NCBI GenBank assembly: GCA_963978895.1
Contig: OZ022241.1
Location: 19,722,273-19,786,272 of the forward strand
Length of the DNA: 64,000 bases
Source of the DNA: Erpobdella octoculata
Taxonomy: Eukaryota > Annelida > Clitellata > Hirudinida > Erpobdellidae
Direction: 5' to 3'
Shown piece after piece: positions 37,944 through 48,290 of this stretch (within the stretch, counting starts at the first letter, position 1; every line of letters begins with the position of its first letter). Under the pieces are notes generated by a model that saw only the letters and a program-made list of their open reading frames with translations, did no database searches and had not been told where the DNA came from. The position numbers and the translations under genes were made by a program.

Positions 37944-40822
37944 CCTAGTTCTAGCCTTAATATAGCCACCCTTAATATTCGTTCTCTAAATAATAAATCA
38001 CTCTTTATCTCTGAGCTAGCCCTGTCTAACTATCTTGATCTCTTTCTCCTGACTGAGACCTGGCATGAATCTGCTTCTTCTCCTTCTCTCCTTGCTTCTG
38101 TTCCTACTGGCTTCTCTTTTGTTGAGCAGGCTAGGCCTCCTACTAATCCTTTTTCTGCTCAACATTCTTCCTATGGTGGCATATGCCTTCTCTTCAAGTC
38201 TTCCTATTCTGTCTCTCTCAATTCTTCTACTAAATTCTCATCTTTTGAATGCCTCTTTACTTCTGTTAAAATTAATTCTTTTAAGTTCAATTTAATAGGT
38301 ATCTATAGGCCTCCTAAATGCTCTAAACCACAATTTCTGGAGGATTTCTACAACCTTTCTGAATCTCTCTTCTCTCTATCTACTCCTTCTTTTATCATTG
38401 GGGATTTTAATATTCCTATTAATAAAACTAAGGACTCTTTTGTTTCTCAATTTCTTGAAATCTTATCTACTTTTAACTTCTTTCAGCACTGTGACTTTCC
38501 GACTCATAATCGGGGTAACACATTAGATCTTATTATTTCTCCTCTTTTCTCTAATATAAGCAATCTTTCACCTGTTAATCTTCACTTTACTGATCACTAC
38601 TTTATTTCTTTCACCTTACCTCTATCTCAACCTTTAATTAATCTTACTTCAGTCACTAAAAGGTGTTGGTCTAGATTTGATAATATTCAATTTTCAAATT
38701 TATTTCTCACCTCTGGGTTTTCTTCTTCTTCTTTCACTGATGTTGATTCCTTTATGGACAATCTCAATCTGACGATTTCATCCATACTGGATACTTTGGT
38801 TCCTTTTGAGACGTTTAAGTTTCGACTCTTTTCTAAAAAAGCTCCTTGGTTTGATCGTGATTGTGTTCTCTTGAAGCAATCTGCACGTAAAGCCGAGCGA
38901 GCTTATCGTTCTAAATTGTCTAAGGGTTCTTGGTATGAGTGGCAATACCATCTCAAACAATACCATAACCTCATCTTTACTAAGCATTCTTCCTTTTTGA
39001 GAAAATCTATTGTTCTTGCTTCTAGCTCGAGGAATAGGTGGTCTTCTCTTTCTAAACTCCTTAATAAAAAATCTCCTCCTCCTTCTTTTTCTCCTGATGA
39101 CTATCATAATTTTCTTACCACGAAAATTGAAAGCATCAGATCTTCTAACAATAGTAAAACCCCTATTTTTTCTAAATTCTCTACTGAAACTTTTACTTTT
39201 TTCTCTCCTATTACACTTGACTATCTTACTAAACTTATTAACTCTATGTCTTCTTCTACTTGCTCTTTGGATCTCATTCCTACTACTATCGTTAAAGAGC
39301 TTTCTTCTGTTCTTTATCCAATTTTACTTGATTTAATTAATCTCTCTTTATCTACATCTCTGTTTCCCTCTGTTCTTAAGTCCTCTTTTATTATCCCTAC
39401 TATTAAAAATGCCTCTCTTGATCCTTCTTCTCTATCTAGCTATAGGCCTGTCTCTAACCTATCCTTTATCTCTAAAATTATGGAAAGAGTTGTGTATGAG
39501 CAAATAAGTGCTTATCTAACTGCTTTCTCACTTCTTCCCTCTTCTCAATCTGGCTTCAGACCTGGCCACTCCACTGAAACTGCTCTACTTAAGCTTCATA
39601 ATGACCTTATTGTTTCTTCTGACTCTGGCCTCTCTACTCTTCTTCTTTGTCTTGATTATTCATCTGCATTTGATACAGTTGATCACTCACTGTTGTTGGA
39701 TGTACTTGATAAATCTTTTAATATAACTAGCGATGCTCTCCGGTGGATTAAATCTTATCTATCTGGTAGATATTCCTATGTTTCTATTGAATCTTCTAAA
39801 TCTACTCCTGTAACTTTGACCTACGGTGTCCCTCAAGGGTCTATTCTTGGTCCTTTACTGTTTATTCTCTATACTTCTGAACTTCCTCATATTATATCTT
39901 CTCACTCTCTCAATAGCCAAATGTATGCCGATGACTCCTATGTCTATTCTACTTTCTCTAACTCTTCTCTTGAGTCTGTTCTTAACAAAATAGCTGCCTG
40001 CCTTCAATCTATTATATCCTGGAGTTCTTCTATGTGTCTTAAACTTAATCCTGACAAGTTTGAACTAATCTATTTCAACAAGTCCTCTAAATCCCTAAAT
40101 CCTCTTCCTTTGGTTTTGCCACCACCATCTTCTCTTTCCATTTCTCCTTCTCCCTTGATTCGTAGCTTAGGTTTTCTCTTTGACTCTAACTTGTCGCTAA
40201 CCCCCCAAATTACTTCTGTTACTAAATCCTGCTACTTTCATCTTCGCCGTATTAAGCAGCTTCGTCCACTTCTGGATGATCCTTCGCTGCAACTTCTAGT
40301 CTCTTCTCTTGTCCTGTCTCGAATTGACTACTGCAATTCTCTATACTATGGTCTTCCTGACACTACCCTCTATCCTCTCTCTAAAGCCTTCAACTCGGCT
40401 GCTCGCTTAGTTTCTCGCACCTCCTACTCCTCTCACATCTCTCCATCTCTTGTTCTTCTCCATTGGCTTCCTCTCAGATATAGGGTGATTTTTAAAATAT
40501 GTTTAATAATGTACAAAATAAAAAATTGCCTTTCTCCTCTCTACTTAACTAATTTAATACATATCCCTCCTAAGTCTGGTCTTCGTTCTTCTTCTCGTAA
40601 TCACTCTCGCATCTTCACTATTAAGCATTCTTTTGCTAAACGCTCTTTCTCCTACTCTGGCCCCTATCTCTGGAACTCTCTTCCTTCTTCTCTTACTAAC
40701 TCTACTTCTCTCACAGTTTTCCGTCGTGGACTTAAAACATATCTGTTTACTAAGTTCACGACCGAGCGCTATTGAACACTGCGGAAATAGCGCTATATAA
40801 ATAATTGATTGATTGATTGATA
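37560..40822 (+). mobile_element. L2-like LINE, near full length, (TTGA)n tail
   Basis: Short T-rich 5' leader after the MULE-like element, one long ORF (37686-40775), a 3' UTR of about 30 bases ending GAAATAGCGCTATATAAATA, then (ATTG)n at 40804-40822. The 5' boundary was not set. No separate ORF1 is present. Same orientation as the PIN/CXC gene; inserted in the large transposon. Confidence 0.9.
37686..40775 (+). CDS. L2-like LINE endonuclease-reverse transcriptase, intact
   Basis: A 1029-aa uninterrupted ORF. N-terminal 90 aa include an in-frame (AAT)n poly-Asn run (about 37905-37942). The EEP endonuclease domain (about aa 90-320) shows LNIRSLNNKS, TETWH, YRPPK, IIGDFNIPIN and FTDHYFISF, so the catalytic E, D, N and DH residues are present. 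The reverse transcriptase (about aa 570-820) shows YRPVSNLSFISKIMERVV, SGFRPGHSTETALLK, CLDYSSAFDTVDH, GVPQGSILGPLLFILYTSEL and MYADDSYVY. The C-terminus shows SRIDYCNSLYYGLP and SAARLVSR...HWLPLRYRVIFKICL. Typical size for an L2 ORF2. No stop or frameshift, so potentially active. The coding strand is strikingly pyrimidine-rich. Confidence 0.95.
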
Positions 40823-42889
40823 GTTGTATAATTGTATAGTTTGTATAGCAACAGTACATAGTTTTTTCTTCGGTCAGTCTTGTCTTGTCTTTTGTCAGTC
40901 ATTCTGGTATTTTTTTTATTTTCTTTTATTCGTGTTATTACACCTGTTAAGTTTGGTTATGGTAAGTTTGTATTGTAGTTAGCCCATTTTTTAATCTAAA
41001 TGTAACTAATATCGCAATGGAGTGCGTTGTGTGTAAATCTGCTACTGAAGAAAAACTTAAAATAATCTAAATATTGAAACAAGATGGGAAAACTTCTCTA
41101 TTGAATTCTGCAACTGTAATTGGAGATACAATTTTAATTGACAGTTTAACTCTATAAATGATGTTTGTATACATAAGTAAATAACAAAGCAAAGAAAAAT
41201 AATCAGCCCAAGCCTTGTGTTAGTTTTAGTTCTAGTAGCTAGCTGATCTAGCTCCAATAAAAAGAATTTAAGATCTAAGTTTTCCACACAATAAACAATT
41301 ATTCCAGTCAAATATAAAGTAGTTCAAAAATTATTCCTGGAAAGCTACCTCAACTGAAAATGCATGTTTTGAAAACTCATTTTCAGGAAATGAAATTGAA
41401 GTATTTCTTAGACAATGATAGATGGAGCTGGGAAAAATAGATTTTAAGTTGTGTCTCATTAATACTGATATAGAGGCAGCACCTGATAGCCCAGATAGCC
41501 TAATTATTGTATAAGTGGTAAATGTGAAATTTTTAAAAAAGCCCATGCTCTTTTAAAAGTTGTTCATGTTTTAAATATGAGCTACATTGTATCTGCCTGT
41601 AAATATTGCTATGGTAAAGTTTGTAATAAATCTTTTCATACTGATAATCTTGAAGTAGATATGTTTACGGGCAATATATGTGAAGGCCTGTGTGAAAAAA
41701 CTGTTAAAATCGATGAGATACTATTTTAGTTAGTCTTGCCCAAAATCAGTCTTTGTTGTTGGATGTATTTATTCTTTAAATTGACATAAAATTTGATGCT
41801 CTTAAAACAGTTTTGAAGGTACTTGTATATGCTTGTAAATGTTGCTGTGACAAAGTTTAAGATAACTGACTTTATATTAGTGGTCTTGTAAATAATATCT
41901 ATAATAGTGAAATATGTGTAAATGTCAGAGTTGGCCAATGTGAGCAGTTATTACATTTTTATTTAAAGTGATATATAGAAACTTATCAAGTTCTTGAGAA
42001 AATGTCTTCTTTGTTCTGCAGGGTTTTGATGGTTATTAAAATAGCTCTTGTATCCTTCCTCCAGTTACACGTCTATTATTGTTGTAACAAGTTCTTCTGC
42101 ACATGAGGATATTGCTAAGCATTGTCTCAATGTCAAAACTGTTTGCTTGTGTGTTATAATAAACAGCAAACAATTTGACTATGATATGATGTGCATTATT
42201 TATCTACAAAATCCTCATAATCAACACTTCCCAGTTTACTTCAGCCAGCACGACAAAAGTTGTTAACAGTGTCTCTGAATTGGATTAAAATTTGACAATG
42301 TTTAAAGTAGTGTTAGTCAGTGTTTAGTGTTTAGAATGTCTCTTCGGAAGCACTGAAGTGTCACAGCCAATGTAACAGCAGCTGGCAAACCATTCTCAGT
42401 CTGGCAACCCCGAACCTTCTGTCTACAGCACTCTTGATATGTGTGGTGGACACAAGAAGTAAAGTCATGGATGAAGATCTGAGTCTTCTGCTCGACTGAA
42501 TTGTGCTGAATATAATAATTTTTGAAGCTAGATAACAGTTATTATTATAATTATTTAATAAGTTGAAACTTATACTTTGTTTTTAGAATTAAAATGTATG
42601 TTGTTCTAAAAACCAGTGTTTGATAAATTTCTTGTTTTTAAGATGTCTTCCTTTAAAAAGTGGTCAAAAGCATGGTCTTCCTTTAAAAAGTGGTACGATT
42701 CCCATAACCGGCACCCCCTTCAGCTATTTTCAAATAAGGTTGTGTTTTCAGGTTGCATTGCTTTTTAAATACTGGAGAATTTCGAAAACGTAGACTAGTT
42801 GAGTGTACATAATCGTTTATACATAGGAGTTAAACTATTTTAAAGGCAGTTTAAGTCTTTAAGCATTTGATAATCAACAACATTCTTCG
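40823..42889 (+). other. Unassigned block with degenerate Cys-rich coding traces
   Basis: ATGGAGTGCGTTGTGTGTAA at 41016 would start MECVVCKSATEEKLKII before a stop. About 41577-41730 reads SYIVSACKYCYGKVCNKSF, and about 41818-41870 reads VLVYACKCCCDKV, as though a C-x2-C segment were repeated. GTGGTCAAAAGCATGGTCTT CCTTTAAAAAG is partly duplicated near 42650-42690. No continuous gene could be assembled. It lies inside the large transposon and may be its own second gene, decayed; that is a guess. Confidence 0.3.
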
Positions 42890-42969
42890 TGCAGCTCCAT
42901 AATTTATTTTTATTTTTTTTTATTTTATTTTATCTAAAACAAAACAAGAGTCTTGCACTAAGAATGCCA

Positions 42970-45900
42970 TTAACAATATGTCAAATTAAAAAAGTGTTTT
43001 TTCAACAATGCTCTGAAGTCTTCATTTAGAACAGCACTTCGGATAAATTTAGGTAGCTGGTTCCATGCACCGGGCCCGGAAACGGCGAATGCTCGTTTAC
43101 CGAAACTTCGACGAGTTCTTGGGATGACAGCGTCACCATGGGAGGACGAACGTAGATGTTGACGACCAGAATGAGAGGAGCACAGGCTTATCATCCGTGT
43201 CATGTAGGCAGGGGCACGATTTGTTAAGATATTGTAAACCAGTAAGCAGAGTTTTAAGGTCACTCTTTCCGGTAGGGGGAGCCAGTGTAGTTGGCGGAGA
43301 AGAGGCGTGATGTGGTCCCGTCGAGAGATGCCACCGATAAGACGTGCAGCAGCATGAAGAACCGCAGTGAGCGGGCGAAGAGCAGTCATCGGCAGGCCAG
43401 CAAGGACCACGTTACAATAATCTAATCTAGAAACAACAAGAGCCTGGACCAAAATCCGCACGCAGTGTTTGTTTAGGGCACCCTTGATCTGTCGGATGCG
43501 GCGTAGGTGGAAGAAACAAGATCGTGCCACGGCCGATATATGTAGATTCATTAGCAAGGAGCTATCCAGTATCACCCCAAGATTTCTAATAGACTTCACG
43601 GGGGTGATGACGCAGTCAGTACTGATTTGAAGACTACAGTCATCCAGGTGTCGCGTTGAGATGTTCCCTCGATGGAACCAGATAAGTTCTGTTTTAGAGG
43701 GGTTTAGGCTCAATCTCATAGACGAGGACCAAACGCGAATCTCGCTGACACAGGCGACAAGACGCTCTCTAACGGACTGCAGGTCGGTTACGTCAAAATG
43801 AATGTACAGCTGAGTATCATCAGCGTAAAGATGAGTCTGCACGTCGTGAGAAGAAGCAATTCGAGTAATATGGCTTGTGTAAAGGATGAAGAGAAGTGGA
43901 CCTAAGATTGAACCCTGAGGCACACCACAGTCAACGGCCGATACTCTCGACGTCGCCCGGCCCAATCGGATAAGATGTGTTCGATTTGATAGAAAAGACC
44001 CAATCCAGTCAAGTGCGGTTGAAGTCACGCCAAAGCTAGTGTGGAGGAGATCAGTAAGGAGAATATGATCGACACAGTCGAAAGCTGCACTGAAGTCAAG
44101 GAGCACGAGCGCAGTCGGTTGGCCCCTGTCAAGTGAAAGAATAATGTCGTTGTAAACTTTCCCGACTGCTGTCTCTGTACTGTGGTACTTGCGAAAACCA
44201 GACTGAACCTGCGGAAGCAGATTCATCGATTCGATATGTGAAGAAAGCTGACGGTGGACGACACGTTCAATAAATTTTGAGATGAACGATAGGTTTGATA
44301 TGGGGCGGTAGCTTTTGGGATCAACGGGATCCATCCCCGTTTTCTTGAGTCGAGGTCGGACGATAGCCCTTTTGTGACTGGCTGGTAGTGACGCATCTAG
44401 AAATGAAGTGTTTACGAGGTGGGAAATAATAGGAGCAAACACGCTTTTGAGTTTTTTTATGAGCCAGACAGGTGCAGTGTCAAGCTCACACTGTCTAGTC
44501 CCAAGGCGATTGAGTAGGCACTCGACCTCCTCGGAAGTGATATCGTCGAAAGCAGCCAGAACGGTTCGACGAATGTCCTCGATCCTCAGCGTGAAGTAGT
44601 CAAGCAATGCGTCAGGAGCAAGACCACTAGCAGAAATATCAGTGACTGGATTAAGAAGAGAGTTTAAAGATCTCCAAGTCGCCCGGCCATCGCCATTCAT
44701 TTCTTCAATTTTATGTCGAAAGTAGCTTGAGCACTTTTTCTGGAACAGTCGACGTTTGAGTATGGACTGGGTGTGCCAAGCTTTTTTATCCGACGACAAT
44801 TTGGTGCACAAATAACGCCGTTCGAGTCGACGATTTAGTCTTTTGGACCGACAACAGTCGGCATCAAACCAGGGGCTTTCTGGCTTTATCCTTAAGGTAA
44901 TCAACTTCCGTGGAGCATGAGGATCAAGGAGCTCGTTCATTGTTGCATCGTAGAGATCGAACAGCTGTTCAGCAGATTTGTCCGATTTCAAGGCAGAGAC
45001 TTCAAAGAGCCTGGTATTTTGAAGATCGATACTGAATGATGCTAAGTCGAATGACCTGAAAGAACGGCGTTCCACTTTTTCGGTGATAATGGGGGGTGGT
45101 TTATGACAAGTTGAAAAGGTAATGATTGAATGGTCGGATAGAGAAGGAGGGATGATTAGTAAATTTGTTATGAGCGAAGATGAGCGCGTGATAACCACAT
45201 CAAGGGTATGACCATGGTCATGAGTCGGTCCTGTTACCAGTTGAGTGAGGTCATGACTCAGGAGCAAATTTTGAAACTTTCTGGTTGTAGTGATGTCCTG
45301 ATCCAGGTGAATATTGATATCCCCAAGTAAGATCAGATCGCAGGAGTAGTCGGCAGTTTTTCCCAAAAGCTCTGAAAATTCGGAGAAAAACGCTTCTGTA
45401 ACAGATTCAGAACCTGGTCGATATAGGACCAAAATTAATTGGTGAGAATCACGGAATGTGACGTAGGCAGATAGTAACTCAAAAGCGCTGAAGCTTCCAA
45501 AATCCTTGATGGAGGACCTGAAGTTGTTTTTGTGGATAATACATATGCCTCCTCCACGAGGCCCGCGGAGGCTAGCGAGGTCAGCATCGAGAGGTGATGG
45601 GCGAGGTCTGTCCAAAGCCTGGTAGCCAAGAGGGGTTGAGGCGATTAGAGAGGGCGAAAAGGAAGACTCATGACATGATTCGACGATACACATGATGTCT
45701 ATTTTGGAAGAGATTAGGAATTCACTTATTGTGGCGGATTTATTTCCAATTGAGCGAGCGTTCCAGACAGCGAGATTGCATCTTGTAGAAGGGCGACTTC
45801 CATGGTCTTTAGAAGACGAGTCTTTAGAATCACTAGAGATGATGTCGGCTACATATGGCATAGAAGGTTTGGAAGACAAGTGTCGAAACCGACCTGCTCT

Positions 45901-46050
45901 ATTTCCTCTGTAATGGCGTTTTTGTATGCCATAACGAATTAATGCGTGTTTTCTCAAGACCAGAAGAAGTTCGCGAGACAGCGTGTAATTTCCATCACGA
46001 AGAGAATACAATTCAGAGCGCGAGAGAAAACGCCGCTCGTTTATACACAT
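42970..46050 (-). CDS. L2-like LINE endonuclease-reverse transcriptase, intact
   Basis: A 1026-aa uninterrupted ORF. Endonuclease: LAVWNARSIGNKS, CIVESCHESS, LYRPGSES, LILLGDINIHLD, LSDHSIITFS. Reverse transcriptase: YRPISNLSFISKFIERVVH, SGFRKYHSTETAV, LVLLDFSAAFDCVDH, CGVPQGSILGPLLF, LYADDTQLYIHF. C-terminus: SRLDYCNVVLAGLP, HAAARLIGG, HWLPLPERVTLKLCLLVYN, RSFGKRAFAVSGPGAWNQLP. All endonuclease and RT catalytic residues are present. Start chosen at the first Met of the frame, close behind the duplicated 5' monomers. More GC-rich than its surroundings, which fits a young insertion. Confidence 0.95.
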   Translation of the reverse strand: MCINERRFLSRSELYSLRDGNYTLSRELLLVLRKHALIRYGIQKRHYRGNRAGRFRHLSSKPSMPYVADIISSDSKDSSSKDHGSRPSTRCNLAVWNARSIGNKSATISEFLISSKIDIMCIVESCHESSFSPSLIASTPLGYQALDRPRPSPLDADLASLRGPRGGGICIIHKNNFRSSIKDFGSFSAFELLSAYVTFRDSHQLILVLYRPGSESVTEAFFSEFSELLGKTADYSCDLILLGDINIHLDQDITTTRKFQNLLLSHDLTQLVTGPTHDHGHTLDVVITRSSSLITNLLIIPPSLSDHSIITFSTCHKPPPIITEKVERRSFRSFDLASFSIDLQNTRLFEVSALKSDKSAEQLFDLYDATMNELLDPHAPRKLITLRIKPESPWFDADCCRSKRLNRRLERRYLCTKLSSDKKAWHTQSILKRRLFQKKCSSYFRHKIEEMNGDGRATWRSLNSLLNPVTDISASGLAPDALLDYFTLRIEDIRRTVLAAFDDITSEEVECLLNRLGTRQCELDTAPVWLIKKLKSVFAPIISHLVNTSFLDASLPASHKRAIVRPRLKKTGMDPVDPKSYRPISNLSFISKFIERVVHRQLSSHIESMNLLPQVQSGFRKYHSTETAVGKVYNDIILSLDRGQPTALVLLDFSAAFDCVDHILLTDLLHTSFGVTSTALDWIGSFLSNRTHLIRLGRATSRVSAVDCGVPQGSILGPLLFILYTSHITRIASSHDVQTHLYADDTQLYIHFDVTDLQSVRERLVACVSEIRVWSSSMRLSLNPSKTELIWFHRGNISTRHLDDCSLQISTDCVITPVKSIRNLGVILDSSLLMNLHISAVARSCFFHLRRIRQIKGALNKHCVRILVQALVVSRLDYCNVVLAGLPMTALRPLTAVLHAAARLIGGISRRDHITPLLRQLHWLPLPERVTLKLCLLVYNILTNRAPAYMTRMISLCSSHSGRQHLRSSSHGDAVIPRTRRSFGKRAFAVSGPGAWNQLPKFIRSAVLNEDFRALLKKHFFNLTYC

Positions 46051-46116
46051 TGCTGAGTAGTTAAGCAGTAAACGTAGAAAACTGTATTCAAGAAAGCAAA
46101 ATGTTTTTTCGGTGGT

Positions 46117-46413
46117 TTCAAGACTGACAAGAACAGACTTTCAGTAACGAAAACGACAGAACAGATCAAAAACACAGCACTCGACATAGAGGCAGCCATT
46201 AAGCAAGTCGCCTAGGCAACCATATTGTACGACGACGCTTTTCAAGATCCCTTCGATTGCAACAATAAACTTATTCGTTTCATATAAATATAGATTCAAG
46301 ACTGACAAAACAGGCTATCAGTAACGTTTCGAATGTTGAATTCAATGAAAAAACGACGGAACAGAGCAAAAAACACAGAACTCGACAAAGAGGCAGCCAT
46401 TACGCGAGGCGCC
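46117..46413 (-). promoter_or_regulatory. Tandem 5' UTR monomers of the L2-like LINE
   Basis: Two related units, each starting (plus strand) TTCAAGACTGACAARAACAG and ending AGAGGCAGCCATTA followed by GCRAGKCGCC. Unit 46117-46212 is about 96 bp; unit 46295-46413 is about 119 bp with an extra internal segment. They are separated by about 80 bp. The position upstream of the ORF is that of promoter monomers in other LINEs; promoter function is inferred. Confidence 0.6.
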
Positions 46414-46963
46414 TTACTATAAAAAGCAAACGGAAAATAAAAATTTCGTTAAAAAAACATAGAAATAAATAACTAAACTGTTTTATGAGCATTTGAGCGT
46501 AAAAAGTTTAAATTTCGTGGAGATAATTCGTAAATTAAGCGTCACTTTTTACGCAGAAATAGAAAAGGCTGGCTTTTGATTGGTTGGCGTTAATAAACAG
46601 ATTCGCGAGTTTTGAGCAACTTCTTTTGCTAATAACTTTTTTTAGGGACCGATCTGTGTCTGGTATCTCTTTCCAGCTCTTAGTTATAACAAATACTATA
46701 GTTTAATGTACTTTTTGGCTTGTCTATTAAAATTTCCGTACCAAAAGCTAAATCTACCAGACTAAAGCCTTCCTAAACAACAGGCGGGCCGCAAGTATTT
46801 TTATCGCACTTCAGTTCTGCGTACCTCATTAATTATTCATTTTTTGTCGCGTGCGATTGGTTGGCGGCTCTGGAATTTCCATCCAGCTGAATCATGCTGC
46901 GAGTGATCTATTTTTAACAAAAGTCGCTGTACTGCTGTACTAGCAAGAACAATAGTAATTTAA

Positions 46964-48290
46964 AATGGCCGCAATGAATGGAGATGAGTTTGAGTTTGAC
47001 GCGAATGTGAAAGCTTGTTGTTTGTGTCACAGTTCAATTGACGAAGCATGCATTTTAAAGTTGCAGGTGATAATTTTATACTTTGCTTTTGATAGGACAT
47101 TTGGTAATCATGTAGAATAGTACCAGAAATTATTTTCGGTGTTTTTAATTATTTTTCCGTAATAATAATTATATATTTGTAATCACAATAATAACTCCAA
47201 TTTAATGATCCAAGCAGTTTATTAATTTTTGATAATAAAATTTTCTCGGAAAACTCACGAAACGCGCAAGAGAACAGCAACAAAAACTATGAATAGCGAA
47301 GTCAAACAGAAATTACTATTTATAGCGCAGACAAGAAATATTTACAGCGCTTAAAACAAAAATTATTAGCTAAAGTAACACAAGAAGTAGTATTCACGCA
47401 GTCAAAATAACATTATTTAAAAAAAAAATTTAAGTTTATTCAAGTCCGAACTGTTCTTCATAGAATGTTAAGCGCGATAGTTTTCAATTAAGGCATACAA
47501 ATTAATTCATACTTTTTTTAAAAATAAGTAATTTTTTTTAAATTGTTTTATAAAAACTCGCACAATAAATTTATTTGACAACTAATTTATTTGACATTTC
47601 ATTTCGCTTCGCCTTTAGTTTACTGTTTATGAACCTAGTTTTTCCTACTACCTGGCGGTTTTCTGTCATTAACTTCTTTTTTAATTATATTTTCAATAAA
47701 TTATTTGGATCATCCGATTGGTAATTTTATTCTGTTTCTAATTATATTAATTTTATATTAAAAAAATAATTAAAAACACCGAAAATAATTTCTGGTACTA
47801 TTCTACATGATTACCGGACATTTTACCAGGTGGTGTGAAATACCTCTTAGACTCATGTATTGACACGGGTAATGGGTTGGAGGTGGTAATGCATGCAGAT
47901 ATCAGCACAGAGCAGCAAACAGTAGAATGGCTGGAAGAATATGAAAATTTGTCCTTGATCACCTTGCGAGTATCGAGAACTTTTCCTGATGTTGGACAGA
48001 AAATTCTTTTCAAGGTAAAAAAGTTGCTTTGGCAAATACGATGATTTAGGGTTGATCTCTTAGTTAAGACTGATTTTTATTCATAATTACATTATACCTT
48101 AAACTAGTTTCTGCATTTAAAAAAATCAATTTACTGAAATGTTGCAGAAAGTCTATCACTGTCAACATAAAAGCAGATATGGAGGTAAAAAAAAATACAA
48201 ACTGTAAAGCAGAAGTAATGCTAACACTAAGACGTTCACAATTCATTAGAATAAATGCAAATGGCAGCAAAGTGAATCAAAAATGCAGGT
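46964..48290 (+). pseudogene. Exon remnants inside the MULE-like element
   Basis: Exon-like segments on the plus strand. 46964-47066: MAAMNGDEFEFDANVKACCL, then CHSSIDEACILKLQ, ending at CAG/GTGATA. About 47830-48017: GVKYLLDSCIDT, ISTEQQTVEWLEEY, SRTFPDVGQKILFK, ending AAG/GTAAAA. About 48147-48289: KVYHCQHKSRYGGK, and after removing one A from a run of nine, NTNCKAEVMLTLRRSQF...VNQKC, ending CAG/GTGAAT. The YHCQH...NCKA pattern looks like the FAR1/WRKY-GCM1-type zinc cluster that precedes MULE transposase domains; the transposase itself is absent. The A-run shift shows decay. Confidence 0.5.
47103..47815. mobile_element. 713-bp element inserted in an intron of the MULE-like element
   Basis: TIRs of about 60 bp start GGTAATCATGTAGAATAGTA. 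A perfect 8-bp duplication GGACATTT lies at 47095-47102 and 47816-47823. Removing it would leave an intron of only about 42 bp between CAG/GTGATA (47066) and TTTTACCAG (47829). No coding capacity. Confidence 0.85.

Larger units (their letters stand above)
42890..46413 (-). mobile_element. L2-like LINE, near full length, with duplicated 5' monomer
   Basis: The minus-strand element has two 5' monomers (46413-46295 and 46212-46117), an ORF (46050-42970), a short 3' UTR and an A-rich tail with (ATAAA)n at about 42903-42940. A family different from the copy at 37560: the ORFs share motifs but differ over most of their length. Confidence 0.9.

Noticed and set aside
38778..39336. Frames overlapping the L2 ORF on other frames and strand (also 44408-44599, 45435-45913)
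   Set aside because: Shadows of the intact 1029- and 1026-aa ORFs.
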